Assembly (NCBI GenBank): GCA_020650975.1
Contig: JAIPMN010007160.1
Span: 1 to 20,506, forward strand
Reading direction: 5' to 3'
DNA length: 20,506 bases
Source of the DNA: Apostichopus californicus
Taxonomy: Eukaryota; Echinodermata; Holothuroidea; Aspidochirotida; Stichopodidae
Shown in pieces: positions 9,571-20,020 of this stretch. How positions within the stretch are numbered: position 1 is the first letter of the stretch; each line of letters starts with the position of its first letter. The notes under the pieces were generated by a model that was given only the letters and a program-made list of their open reading frames with translations, did no database searches and was not told the origin of the DNA. A program made the translations under genes and the position numbers.

Positions 9571-10426
9571 CTGGTATACAATTCCCTGAACCAGACAATA
9601 GCACCAACGGAGATGGGAGATACCGTAATGTGTTTCAAATTCTTTTCTATCTTAAGATGATCTAAGGTTAATATTGTGAGATAATTTCCTCACTGTCTGT
9701 GTATCGATAAAGTGGACAGCTCTACTCACTTTCATTATTGGCTGCAGAAGTGTTTAACCTGATGTACCCCTGTCCCCAATCTTGATTCTTAGACAGAGAA
9801 ATACATATCTTTGCCAAACCTTCACGTTTGATATTGCTGAATACTTTTCCTTTTAATAAATCTTGATTTTTGTCCCCCACTCCCTGATCCCTTTTGATTT
9901 CCTCATTATGTCCCCCATCTCCCCCCCCCCATACTTCCCTTTCCCAGCTTAATTGAAACTGCAACACAGTACTAATGACAGTAACTTCAATTGACTTTGA
10001 CTGATAACCCTCACAGATTTAACTGTACTGAGTAGGAGATTAAGGCTGGAAAAATCTCATCACAATTTGCCATTGTTGAGTGTACTATTAACTTTCATCA
10101 ATGCAGTTGAGTATATGGACATTCTGGAGAAAAGTGCCTGTATGTGATAGTACAGATGGAATAAATAACTAGAAAGCCAGCAGACTTAGTGATTCCTTGC
10201 CTTATAGAATCACCTCATTGATAGACTGAAGAAAATGTGTCCTAATATCAAGTACTAAAACATCAGAAGAGTTCCAGATAAATTGACCACTGCATAGGTA
10301 CTACCCTTCTGAACGTTGATGACAGATAACAGTCATTAGTGGAAGTGGAAAACCCTCTCAGAGCAAAGGTCAAATCCTGTGACAGACACCAAAATTTCAT
10401 CAATAACATTGTTTGAGTTTGAGAGC
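9571..10426. other. Intergenic sequence downstream of SMN
   Basis: No gene is recognised. A C-rich stretch (9910-9930) and two AATAAA hexamers are the only distinct features. A minus-strand open frame at 9722-9967 is low-complexity and unsupported. Confidence 0.5.
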
Positions 10427-10580
10427 TTACAAGGTTTTAAGACTGACCTCTGTTGACCACAGAAAGCATCAAGTTTCTTCTACTCAAATGTGCATCCACA
10501 TATTAAATATGAAGTTCATCCACTATACAGTTTTTGAGTTATCGCATTTAAAGGGTGTGAAGACTCACGCACAAAGAAAC
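10427..10580. repeat. Interspersed repeat, copy A (about 150 bp)
   Basis: This copy shares GTGCATCCACATA, AATATGAAGTTCA and GAGTTATC, in the same order and spacing, with copy B 491 bp downstream. It also has the TTACAAGG and TGACCTC/TTGACC words typical of a repeat family I recall from several marine invertebrate genomes. Confidence 0.6.
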
Positions 10581-10904
10581 GTCTCAAGCCGGTAATCTGG
10601 CCTAGTTTCGAATGAGGTGTAACAGAAGTGTTAGACGCCACCATCGATCCCTAAATACACACACAGCTTGCTAGCGTCGGTAATTAGACACTAGTGTACA
10701 GTCAATACATACAGCTACGGTCAATACCCACAACACAGTGTACAAAGCAGTGAACGACATCTCAGGTACAGATAAAAGATAAGGTATTACGTTTCATTAC
10801 TGTCTGCATTTTGTAGCGACAAGAAGGAAACTTCACTTGAAAGCAACGGAAAGTTAAATTTTTACATAGGGCGGCACGCGGTGTGAGGCCAGTCTTTAAT
10901 GCCT

Positions 10905-11075
10905 TTAAAAGGTTTTCAGATTTGGACCTCAAATGACCTATGAACTCTGCAGGAATCAATAAGAGTTCTACTCTCATAAAGTGCATCCACATACCAAATA
11001 TGAAGTTCACCCACCATAGTTTATGAGTTATCTGTTTACAAGCCAAGGCATCACATGCACACACAAGCCATCGCA
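10905..11075. repeat. Interspersed repeat, copy B (about 150 bp)
   Basis: Same orientation as copy A and diverged from it. It begins with GACCTCAAATGACCTATGA and ends in a short ACAC-rich tail. The 131-codon minus-strand open frame across this area (10762-11157) is a translation of the repeat. Confidence 0.6.
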
Positions 11076-11157
11076 TAGATTCCTTTGCCTCTGGCAAAGA
11101 ATCAAAACTGCTTTGATATGCCTTCAGATACATATGACATTTTAGAGTACATTTCAT

Positions 11158-13354
11158 AGTATTATTTATATTTACAGTAATTTCTCAAACAGCATATGAA
11201 TATTCTAGGAATAACATTTATCTCACCTCTTGTGTTGTCATCATACAACCTCAAAATACCAACTAGGTTTAGCTAGTCCAAAGAACATAATTTTATCCTA
11301 AGATGCATTTTAACTACATTTATCTTCTTTAAACAAGTTTCCAAGAAAGGTAAATTGAAATGTTTTCTTTAATCGTGTGCTTACAATAGATCTTCTTAAT
11401 AAATCGGTAGTTCTTTGGCTTAACAATCCTCATTCAACAGTAAATAATTGGTCATCAAACTGATTACAATGTTTCTTATAGCAATAATTGAGCAATTATT
11501 TTTGTCTTCTAGTCGATAATAAAAACAAGAACAAGACAAGTATTAAGTATGATTTATGATCATCTATTTTTCCCCTGTACTACTGTGGCAGAATCCAAAT
11601 AATGAGCTCAACAACATGTACCAACTTTACTTACACAAAAATACATTTTACAGATAAAAACTGTTCTTTTCACACTTTCTGAGTAACCTTACAACTTTAG
11701 TCCTCCCTGCATTGGTGCAGCAAATGGTGGATTAGGGATACAAGTCTGTTAAAATCATTTCATAATTGAAGAAATGTGTAAAAACAATCATGAAAAACTT
11801 TACAGCTGTATTAAGCAGTCCTTATTAATAAAGATGCACAGGAAAGTGATATTTACATTAAGAAATTTCCCTCGTTTCATCTCTGCCACTTGACGAAAAT
11901 CTGGCAAAAATGATACATGGTTACGATTGCTTGATTAATTACCATCCATTGAGTGCCAAATAAATGATAACTTAGACTGTCGAGCTAGATACCGGTTTGG
12001 TCATTTTTATAACTGAATCCATATTCCAGCTATGGCATATTCTGTTCCCCCCCCCCCTACCCCAGTCTATTAGTCATGTACCTTTATAATTATTTAGTTT
12101 CTCAAGATTTAATCTTTCCATCCAGTTCAGTTTCATTGTTGCAGTATTGTGATTTCTGCATTTCCATTTATATACTGTATATATACTGTACACCTGTGAC
12201 CATTGATTCAATGTACCATTTAGCCAGACAATATGCTAATTAAATACACAACCCATGAGTTCCCCCCTGACTTCCTGAGTAAAATTGAAACAGAAATAAT
12301 CACTCAGAAATTCCAGACATCTTTGTAAACATCTCTACAATGTAAACAATCATTTAACGAACAAAACATGATATATAAACTTGTATGAAACCAACTCAAC
12401 TTACTGGATATTAAACTTGAATGATGGTACTGGAAAATGGTTTATGTGTATTTATTCGACTCATTATCAAATATGCCATGATTCCCAGCAAGGTATATTT
12501 ATTAACCTGAACTATCCCATGTCTGTTAAAACACATAATGACGTTAAAAATGCTGTTACCTTAGCTGTCCCAATCTAGAGCTCGAGATAAGAGGCTGCAA
12601 GCTTGCTGTGTTCATCATATTGTAAAACATGAAATATGCTGAAACTTGTATATTTGTGGGTACAATGTGATATGACGTACGAGGTACAAGCTGTTTGGCT
12701 TCCCCACATGCACTATTGACTTCTTGGCATGTAACATGATGCCTGTATGACTAAATCAGAAACATATTATCGACTGCAGAGAGTAAATTTAAAATGAGAC
12801 ACAGAGAAGAAAAGGAAGCTCACAACCCAGCCATTGTTACAGTATTTCACCTTTCTGCTGAGTCTGTGTGCCAGTAATCCACTGCCAATGGTAAGTGGTA
12901 ATTTTCACCCTGCTCAGAGAGCATTATTTGGAACCCCAGTTGGAAGCAGGCAGGCAATAGAGAGCTACTTCAAAATTGAGATGATAAGCCAGGTTTCTAA
13001 CAGTAGTTTTGTTTTATCCCCTCCATCCAGACTCCAAACTTGGGGCGGACCAATTCTTCAACCCTGGTAGGAGGCGATGCCCGGAGAACGCAAAGTAGCA
13101 AAAATCACAAAATAAATATATTCACAGTTGTAGATCACCAGCCGAGGCCCACTTCAAAAATGTATGGAAGATTCTTTTGTAAGTTAGCCGCAAACCGCAG
13201 TAGGGTCCCCCTACCTAAATGCACTGACAGCGACATGTTTCACTTTTGGAAGCTGCCATGAAAGTTATGAGCCAGGCACTTATGGGAGGACAGGACATTA
13301 TTAAGTTCACGATTTTTCTCAAATCAAAATACAAGCCCTAGGACCAAACAAACT
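11158..13354. other. Intergenic interval and probable SERF 3' UTR
   Basis: No coding sequence is recognised. On the minus strand, AATAAA hexamers at 12503-12498 and 12456-12451 could end the SERF transcript about 850-900 bases after its stop, but nothing closer is convincing. A poly-C run occurs at about 12049-12057. The plus-strand frames at 12381, 12834 and 13040 lack domains. Confidence 0.45.
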
Positions 13355-13433
13355 TTACTTGCTGGCCCCGGCTGATGGTTCATCCTTCTTATCGTTGGCC
13401 TTTTGTTGTTTGAGTCTCATTAATTCAGCATCT
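13355..13433 (-). CDS. SERF: SERF coding exon 3 and stop
   Basis: 79 bases starting with the last base of the split Arg codon. It encodes DAELMRLKQQKANDKKDEP, a short SAGASK tail and TAA at 13357-13355. The KQQKAND motif matches the SERF C-terminal helix. Confidence 0.93.
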
Positions 13434-15604
13434 CTAGAAAAATACAAGAAGGAAAAGCCAACAGGTAGGTTAAGTCAAATGACATACATGTACATGTCTA
13501 CACATACTCTCACCTTTCAACATTAATTAATAATGAAAGCTTTGGCTAAAAACAAAAGTTGCTTCTCAAATCTGTCAACTCTTCTTCTAAATTAATTAAA
13601 ACACCATCCCGGCCCCCTCTTAAAGTTTGGCTTTCAAAAAGGAATTTGTTTTCCCCTTTACCTGATCCAGGAACAATGATTTTCAAGAAATGAAAGCACA
13701 CTGTCATCCTAGATGCCAGTATGGTTCACAATCAATTTTAGGGCAGTCTTCAGCCAATCAAATCATCAGCAAAAGACTCGTTCTTAACAATATCAGCTGC
13801 AATTACACTGAAATATTGATATTCAGTGGTGAAAGGTAATTACAAGATTTGCTCTGAATAAATATCGTCACCTTTGTGTGAGTTAGAAACCCAAAGTTTG
13901 GATATGTTTGGAAGCCAATAACAGGCCAGCCAAACTTAGCATTAATTTGAAGTTACGATACCGTATGTAAGGAGAGGGAGATGGTTTAGTACCTGTGCCT
14001 CCTGTCATCCAGTTTCTTTCCCCTGTTTTCGCCCTTGTCCTTACTGGATGACTTCTGCTTCTCTAGTTTCTTCTGGTTCTTTTGCCGGGCCAGTTCCCTT
14101 TGATTTCCGCCTTAAATATGAGGATCAGAGCAATAAACACAATCCTGTCAGTACCATGAGTCATAAGTTACCAAATTTAACTCTATTTTTAATGTTATTC
14201 CCTTATTCTTTTCCTCAATGAATTATTAGGTTGAAATCAAGAAATAGAGCAATATGGACAAACTATGGTATGAGGGAAGCTTAAATATGTGATATCTAAT
14301 AGACAATTTTGATATTTAGTGGTGTTTGTTTGCAAAATTAAAAGTTTCTGAGAAGAGTGTTTTATCTGGTAGATCATACATTATAGCAAAGTATTTACTG
14401 AAATTGTTACAATACCTATGTATGCAAAAGTGCACAATAGGTTTTTTTTACCAAGAGCTATGTCTTTTCCAGTAATTTAGGTAATCGGTATAGTACTAGT
14501 TAAAGCCAATAAAAGTCAAAACAAGTTCTTATTTCTCTGTTAATTCATGATAATATGTTGCCAAATGTCAATTTCAAAGTCACTATGGTTACATATTGGT
14601 ATGTATTCACACCACAAATGGCACTCGTGTTTGCTACTAAACATTTTCAGTGTTAATTACAATACCTTATGCTACACTCCAACAGGGTGGTTAAAAGTGG
14701 TTGCTTTCTAACAGAGTAACTGTTCTTGTTCAAAACGTAAATTTATCAGTCAAATGTCTTGATCCTTGGCCTTATGTAATATTGAAAAACCATGTTGTCA
14801 AAATTGTTGCTATAATACTGTAATAAGTCATGGATTCAAATGAAAGGGAAGAAATTAATGACTAAAGGGTATCTGATTACGGTGTTCTTCAAACAACTGT
14901 CCTTCTACTAGTTCTATATGGAAAGTTACTTGTGAGCAACCTGAAATGCTGGTCTGCAAATTTGTTTACATTAAGGTGCTAGGCATTGCCTAAAATATGT
15001 ATCCCAACATAGGCCTAATGTTCAGTTATGAAACAGAAGGGTCAAGCTATCTTTTCATGCATGCATTTGAGTAATGTTTTGAACAAGAACCTCCATTCTG
15101 GTAGTGGTAGTAAAACTAAAAGCAAGTTTTTCAATTTCATTTTGATTGGCCGGCCTAACTTTAGAATCTGTACCATATGAATGGGAAAGCTTACTAGGGG
15201 CTAGGAAGTAGGGTTAGGAAGTAGGGTTAGGGGTTAGGAAGTAGGGAATAGGGTTAGGAATTAGGGTTAGGAAGTAGGGAATAGGGTTAGGAATGGTACG
15301 GATTCTAAATTAGTACCGATAGGCCTAGCCTAAATGTAAAATTGCATTTATGTGATATTTGCAAATGGGCTAAATAAAATCTTGGCAAACGTATGTTGTC
15401 ATGATTATAAAGTTCACATTAGACCGTCGTGATGGTGCATTATGCATTAATTCAGTTAGGATTTAGGGTTTATGTTACTTTGTAGGGACTCATGCCTAAC
15501 GCTAGGCCTAGCCTAAGCCACTTGGTCTATACTCGCTGGGCAAATTCTAACTTGTTAATGTTATACTTAGGAAAATTATTTGTTCTCTTTAACCTACGTG
15601 TCAT
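13355..15604 (-). CDS. SERF: SERF / 4F5 small EDRK-rich factor, complete, 3 coding exons
   Basis: SERF proteins (worm MOAG-4, human SERF1 and SERF2) are small, highly charged, mostly disordered proteins that promote amyloid formation and associate with nucleic acids. Minus-strand exons are 15604-15598 (ATG ACA C), 14110-13993 and 13433-13355. Donors are GTAGGT and GTACTA; acceptors are TTAAG and TTCTAG. The codon split CGC at the first junction yields MTRGNQRELARQKNQKK, the family hallmark, and the second junction also splits an Arg codon. The C-terminus has RDAELMRLKQQKANDKKDEP, close to the human [20 protein letters not shown] region. Total is 67 residues; human forms are about 59-62. The tiny 7-base first coding exon depends on that match and a good donor. 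Orthology to SERF1 versus SERF2 is not resolvable here. Confidence 0.93.
13434..13992 (-). other. SERF intron 2
   Basis: 559 bp, no recognisable content beyond the splice sites. Confidence 0.85.
13993..14110 (-). CDS. SERF: SERF coding exon 2 (4F5 core)
   Basis: 118 bases encoding GNQRELARQKNQKKLEKQK and then a Lys/Asp/Gly-rich segment. It starts with two bases of an Arg codon and ends with two bases of another. The GNQRELARQKN block is the invariant core of the 4F5 family. Confidence 0.95.
14111..15597 (-). other. SERF intron 1
   Basis: 1487 bp. It contains the telomere-like inverted-repeat element at 15160-15309 and AGGCCTA-type words near 15320 and 15500. No other gene is recognised. Confidence 0.8.
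15160..15309. mobile_element. 150-bp inverted-repeat element with telomere-like core
   Basis: TTTAGAATCTGTACCAT (15160-15176) and its reverse complement with one mismatch (15293-15309) bound a core made of GGGTTAGG, GGAAGTAGGG and AGGGAATA words (15196-15292). The structure resembles a miniature inverted-repeat element. No target duplication is obvious, so the class is unknown. Confidence 0.6.
15598..15604 (-). CDS. SERF: SERF coding exon 1 (ATGACAC)
   Basis: Seven coding bases followed by donor GTAGGT (15597-15592). The context CAAAATG has A at -3. This is the only ATGACNC next to a GT donor that I found upstream of exon 2, and it restores the universal MTRGNQ start. Confidence 0.82.
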
Positions 15605-16103
15605 TTTGAAACAAAGTTCTCAGACGGTCTCAGAACCTCTCTTATGATTTCAATAGTGAAAACAGGAATAACTCAGGCCGTTGTCACACTGTACAGTGTA
15701 CTGTGGTTAGCAAGAATCCCATTGATGATCTCACCTATTGTTGCTGACAATACATGTACAGAGCCTCTCTGTGAATATGGCTCTGTTTGCTGACAGAGCT
15801 CCTTTTATTAACTGAGGGCAGCATACGTAAAACGAAAACAAAAATGAATTGGGAATTGTGTATATCCAGAGATTTCATAACAACTCCCTGGTATATCCCA
15901 AGGGTTATGAAACCTATACAGGTAGAATCAAACGAGTAAAACTGTAAAAAGGGCACACAGAGAAATATCTCGAAGTACTACATGTTCCGGGGACGTCCGC
16001 AGACACTCCGCTGTAGCACGTCTTGATCCTTTACAACCTTAAGTTTTCATATTTTTATTGCAATATCCTTGTTAAAGATTGGAACTTCTTTAACCTTCTA
16101 GGG
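15605..16103 (-). promoter_or_regulatory. SERF 5' UTR and promoter interval
   Basis: The 499 bp between the SERF start and the hAT element should carry the SERF 5' UTR and proximal promoter. No TATA box or CpG-rich block is clear. The minus-strand frame at 15735-15956 is not recognised as a gene. Confidence 0.4.
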
Positions 16104-16857
16104 CAGGGGTGGGCAACCTTTCTGAATGAATGGGCCATATATAAGGGGTGAAAAATTGACTGGGCCGCAACTAACCAACGACCTGCTGTTGATTTCAAAC
16201 CTTTGATTCCGAGGTCTTTCAAGCAATAGGTGTGTGTACTTAATCTGTATTCACAAAAACATAATGTCAATACAGTAGTTGTTATACAACACCTAATTGT
16301 ATTCTGGTCATTTGATTGGTCAATTGCTCGTTGATTGCATGCAAAATCCGCTCTATTCCACTCTATGAAATAGAACCATGGGTTATACTTTTTTGGTAGC
16401 ACTTTTTTTCAATGGTAAGAGAGCAGAGAAACCTGTCTGTTCAAAACAATCTGTAACATGAGTGCATTTTACCCATCTTAATATAATATGTTGTATAAAA
16501 CAAATAATGAATGGTTTCCATTCGTGCAATAAGTGCAAATATTTCATGAGTTGAAAGATGTAATTTGTTCCATTCAACTTGGCTGCGCCTCGTTGAATGG
16601 AACATTCCATCTTTCAACTCATGAAATATTTGCACTATTGCACTCATAATCATTCATTATTTGTATAATAATTAGTGGGGATAATAGGCCTACCTGACAG
16701 CATCCTTAGTGCCGACAAATTCTTAGCAGCTAGCTCGTTTTTTGTGATGATGTAAAATAGATTGATTTTTTTCCTTTTTCTTGAGACATCTCACGGGCCG
16801 CAAAAAAATCACTGGCGGGCCGCCTGTGGCCCGCGGGCCGTAGGTTGCCCACCCCTG
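16104..16857. mobile_element. Non-autonomous hAT DNA transposon, intact ends
   Basis: The 754-bp element has perfect 16-bp terminal inverted repeats, CAGGGGTGGGCAACCT at 16104-16119 and its reverse complement at 16842-16857. It is flanked by a perfect 8-bp target duplication TTCTAGGG (16096-16103 and 16858-16865). The CAGGGGTGGGCAAC end is typical of hAT elements, and the NNNTANNN duplication fits the Buster-type preference. Near both ends are GGGCCGCA/GGGCCATA words, including GGCGGGCCGCCTGTGGCCCG. No transposase is present; the minus-strand frames inside lack hAT domains. The perfect duplication suggests relatively recent insertion. Confidence 0.95.
16494..16668. repeat. Long imperfect palindrome inside the hAT element
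   Basis: Two arms of about 80 bases, sharing GCAAATATTTCATGAGTTGA and other blocks in inverted order, flank a 13-base loop at 16579-16591 (TTGGCTGCGCCTC). The innermost 12 bp are a perfect match. The stem has a few mismatches and small bulges. It may be a nested fold-back element or part of this hAT family. Confidence 0.85.
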
Positions 16858-16865
16858 TTCTAGGG

Positions 16866-17300
16866 GGATGTATTATTACGTACGTTCACTGAGCGAGGAG
16901 TAAGGTGCACCCATTACTTTGCACTGTTCTGGACAGGATTTTATAGAGGAAGGCCGGTGGCCCTGGTTCGTTGAGGCCGTCTCCCAAATCCGGGCAGGGC
17001 TGTGGGGTTTGGAGTGGGGGGCGGTCTGGGAATCCTACCGCAGATTTTTTTTTATAGTGCGGGTTCATTCTGAGGCTGATGGACCATAACTTAGTTCTAT
17101 AATTACGTCTGCATTTGTGCTCATAACAAATTTTCGTGTGAGGTTGGTTGCAATGAAAAGGGGGTGGGATGGATGTACACACGTCAGACATGCCGGTTCC
17201 AAGCATGGTAAGGGTGGGTGAGCATGTGTGAGCGTACGTGGGTCGGGCCAGTTTGGTGCATGCAAGGTGACGCCCTCCATAATTTCAGTCTGTTAAATAG
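16866..17300. other. GC-richer unassigned segment next to the hAT element
   Basis: This block is visibly richer in G and C than the rest of the window, with GGGGTGGG, CCGGTGGCC and GGGGGGCGG words on the + strand. Two overlapping minus-strand open frames (16886-17206, 17065-17280) are proline-rich but have no recognisable domain. It may be a transposon relic. Confidence 0.3.
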
Positions 17301-17646
17301 CTATTCAGGCCCGGCCGTGACATACGGCTGCAACTGTAGCTGATATAGAACTAAAATTGAATGACAGTTTAGCAAATAGAATAATATGGATGATCTGTGT
17401 GTACCGAAACTTGGGTGAAACGTGCACGGATTGTTCTCATTTGTTCTGAAAACAACATGTAACAGCCGATACATTACTAAATTAATACTGCAACGTGAGA
17501 GATCATGACATTTCCAAAGGACTGTATTGCCTCACGCAATATTCCCGTTGGATGATATCGATTCTATACATAAATGAAAAGTAATTATTCTCGAGTGATC
17601 AGAACTGTACGACCTAAATTGGCGTTCCTTGCGATACACTTCAAAG

Positions 17647-19511
17647 ATGGCAGCCCCCCTAATGAAGCAAGTCCCGTCGGTCTGCAGAGGTATTTATTGA
17701 TAGTTTGCTAGGAATGTTATTCCAACGTTATCTTTACCAAGATGTATACAAACGAGATTGATTGACATAAAATGAACCTTGTTTGGATGGTCTTTTTACT
17801 TGTTTTCATCTGAGTAGCAGGCTTAAATTCTTTCATAGCCTAGTCCCAGCCACAGCCTAACTAGTATTAGGCCTTGCCTAACAGTGTAAGGCCTAGCCTA
17901 ACAGTGGTGGACCTAACCGTATTTATGTTAGGAAGCCCACGCAATGTACAGTATGCTTTACATTATTTCCTTATGAAGTTTAAAAGCAAGAAGCGCTAGG
18001 TACTAAGCTTGTTAGGCTGACCCAATCACATTAACTTTAGAATTAAACCCTATGCTAGCTTTTTTTGCTTAAAGAATACCGTTTTGCAGTACGCTCTTTT
18101 GACAGAAGCAACACTTATCGGTCATACTAATTAGCGTCAACAGGCATATTTCACGACAACTCAAGACAACTCAAGACAACAAGTTTAAAATACCATCAAA
18201 TACAATGGTTGTAATCAGAGTGTATCTGGAAACACATTTAAAACTGACTGACTAATTAGTACGACCCACACTTATGCTTGAAAACATTTCTTCCAACCTT
18301 AAAAATCGATTTAATTGTCACCCATTGCATTCCCCATTTTTTTGTGGCGGACACTGGCAGTCACTATGTTATTACTGCCAATACTACTAGTAACAGTTCT
18401 GTGATGGAGGGGCAAGCCTGGTGCTTTTGTGACTTTTGTACGTTCTCTTTTCTCTGGAAACCTTTTCCCGTCAAGAATAACATAATATTGTTTACCCTTC
18501 CCTGCTCCTTCCTCTCCTCTCCTGTTTACTCAACCAAATGCTTGGCACTTTGAAATTTTGCACCAAGATCCAAATAATCTATGAGAGCAAGTGTACAATT
18601 CATACACAGAGAGGGGAATTGTTTAACTAACGATGTGGCTTGCTAACCTCATTTTGAAACGGCCGCCAACACAGTAGGTGTGAAAAAATAATAATAAAAT
18701 TCCTGTAAATTCGGGGAAAGGTAGTTTTGACGAGTTATTTCACAGATTGTGTAAGAATATTAGTCTCTACTATGAGGTCACTGCAAAACCCCAGGGTTTA
18801 TTTCTTCTTTAAGAAAAGGTAACCAGACATCCCCAATTTCAGGGGACTGTCCCCCAGATTTCATGTACTGTCCCTGGCTTAAAAGTGTCCTGGATTTTAT
18901 GTACCATCTCTGAAATTTGTAAACAGGCCCTGCAAAATTTCAATTTTACCTGTTTGGCCTCCCTTTTGTAGAGACAGCTATTCATAAAGTAGAATAGTGT
19001 GTATGAGTTAGACATACAGTCTAGGCTAAATTGTCTGCAGCTGATATTTGTATTTAGTCACTAACTAGGTCACTGTAAACATGTCTTCTTCTCTTGTTTG
19101 GTAAATTGAAATGATGGGAAACATTGTAAATGTGTAGATCTAAAGGAACTGTGACATGCGTTGTGATACATTTGGTAAATTGTAATAAAAAAAATGTTTT
19201 TTTTTAAATATTCAAGTAATCCCACTTATTAGGAAAATATCCCAGTTGAGACAATTGTAATCTAGCCATTACTTTGATTTGCTTCCAAATTTGTGAGCTT
19301 TCCCTTACTATTTTTTAGTCATGCTGTAATTTTATTCAAGATGGATTAAAACTGAAATCTTGAAGATTTACTTGTTAACACCTCTTTTGTATATCATCAG
19401 TTTTTGTTCACTCTGTAGGCCATGGTTGTGATTTCTAAAAAGTTCATTCCTTAAATGTTAATTTTTATATCCTTAGGTGCTGGTCATGTTCATCTTCTAC
19501 ACTCTTGCAAG
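17647..19511 (+). CDS. Possible N-terminal two coding exons of an unidentified gene (partial)
   Basis: Exon 17647-17689 (ATGGCAGCCCCCCTAATG...) ends at donor GTATTT. A second exon at 19477-19511 sits between acceptor TCCTTAG and donor GTAAAT. The joined reading, MAAPLMKQVPSVCRGAGH plus eight more residues, is basic, lacks acidic residues and could be a mitochondrial targeting peptide. The start lies in AAAGATGGCAGCCC, a YY1-like motif common at housekeeping start codons. I do not recognise the protein, and the remaining exons would lie beyond 20506. Support is the context motif and compatible phases only. It would be divergent to SERF, about 2 kb away, across the hAT element. Confidence 0.4.
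17690..19476 (+). other. Putative intron of the unidentified + strand gene
   Basis: 1787 bp with many AGGCCTA/GCCTAAC words (17835-17935) and a three-unit ten-base repeat GACAACTCAA (18157-18180). A plus-strand frame at 18278-18553 lacks domains. No RNA gene is seen. Confidence 0.4.
18819..18955. repeat. Candidate interspersed repeat fragment with CCCC/GGGG inverted words
   Basis: The stretch beginning GGTAACCAGACATCCCC, with AGGGGACTGTCCCCC and variant TGTCCC/GTCCTGG words, resembles a fragment seen dispersed in animal genomes. No ends or target duplication are visible. Confidence 0.3.
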
Positions 19512-20020
19512 GTAAATAACCTCATCAATGTCATTTCAGGAGTTTTTGTATTATTTGATGTTTTTATTACCAAATTAAATAGAATATTGTTCAGTTAATC
19601 AGAAACAATCCAAAGTATATATCAGTCTCAGTTTTTATGTCCAATAGAAGCTGTAGGTAAATGAGATGAAAGTTATAAAACCTTTTAATTTCCCGTGAAC
19701 TTTAAAGTCCTTGTGAACAGGTATAATATGTTGCTTTTTGGTGACAGTCACTTTACAGCAGATGTATTTTTCTAATACCAAAATCAAAGTTTAATGAAAT
19801 TTAGGCAAACAATCACATAGTCAATGAAAAAGAGCTAATTGTGTGATATTTCTTAGGAAAAGCAAATGCTTTGAATACTACTTTACTTTAAGCTCTTTGA
19901 GATCGTGTGATGCAAAATTTGATTCATTATCTTCTAAATTCCAAACAGTTGATTTATTCTGAGCTAAAGGATATTTGGAAATACCTGAGAGAACTGTATA
20001 CTGACTTTGTTTAAATAATA
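19512..20020. other. AT-rich non-coding stretch before the terminal minisatellite
   Basis: No further exon with matching acceptor, open frame and donor was found here. Candidate acceptors (19549, 19722, 19747, 19856) all run into a stop without a donor. Confidence 0.5.

Noticed and set aside
9388..9660. 90-codon plus-strand open frame
   Set aside because: It lies in the probable SMN 3' UTR, runs through the AATAAA signal and shows no domain.
10762..11157. 131-codon minus-strand open frame
   Set aside because: It is a translation of the interspersed repeat (copy B) and flanking sequence, with no recognisable domain.
12834..13261. Overlapping plus-strand frames antisense to the SERF 3' side
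   Set aside because: No domain, no start context and no splice structure; likely chance frames.
15196..15292. Chromosome end or true telomere
   Set aside because: The repeats are degenerate, short, inside a SERF intron and flanked by inverted repeats.
16055..16653. Transposase fragment inside the hAT element
   Set aside because: The three minus-strand frames have no hAT dimerisation or zinc-finger motifs, and two of them read through the palindrome.
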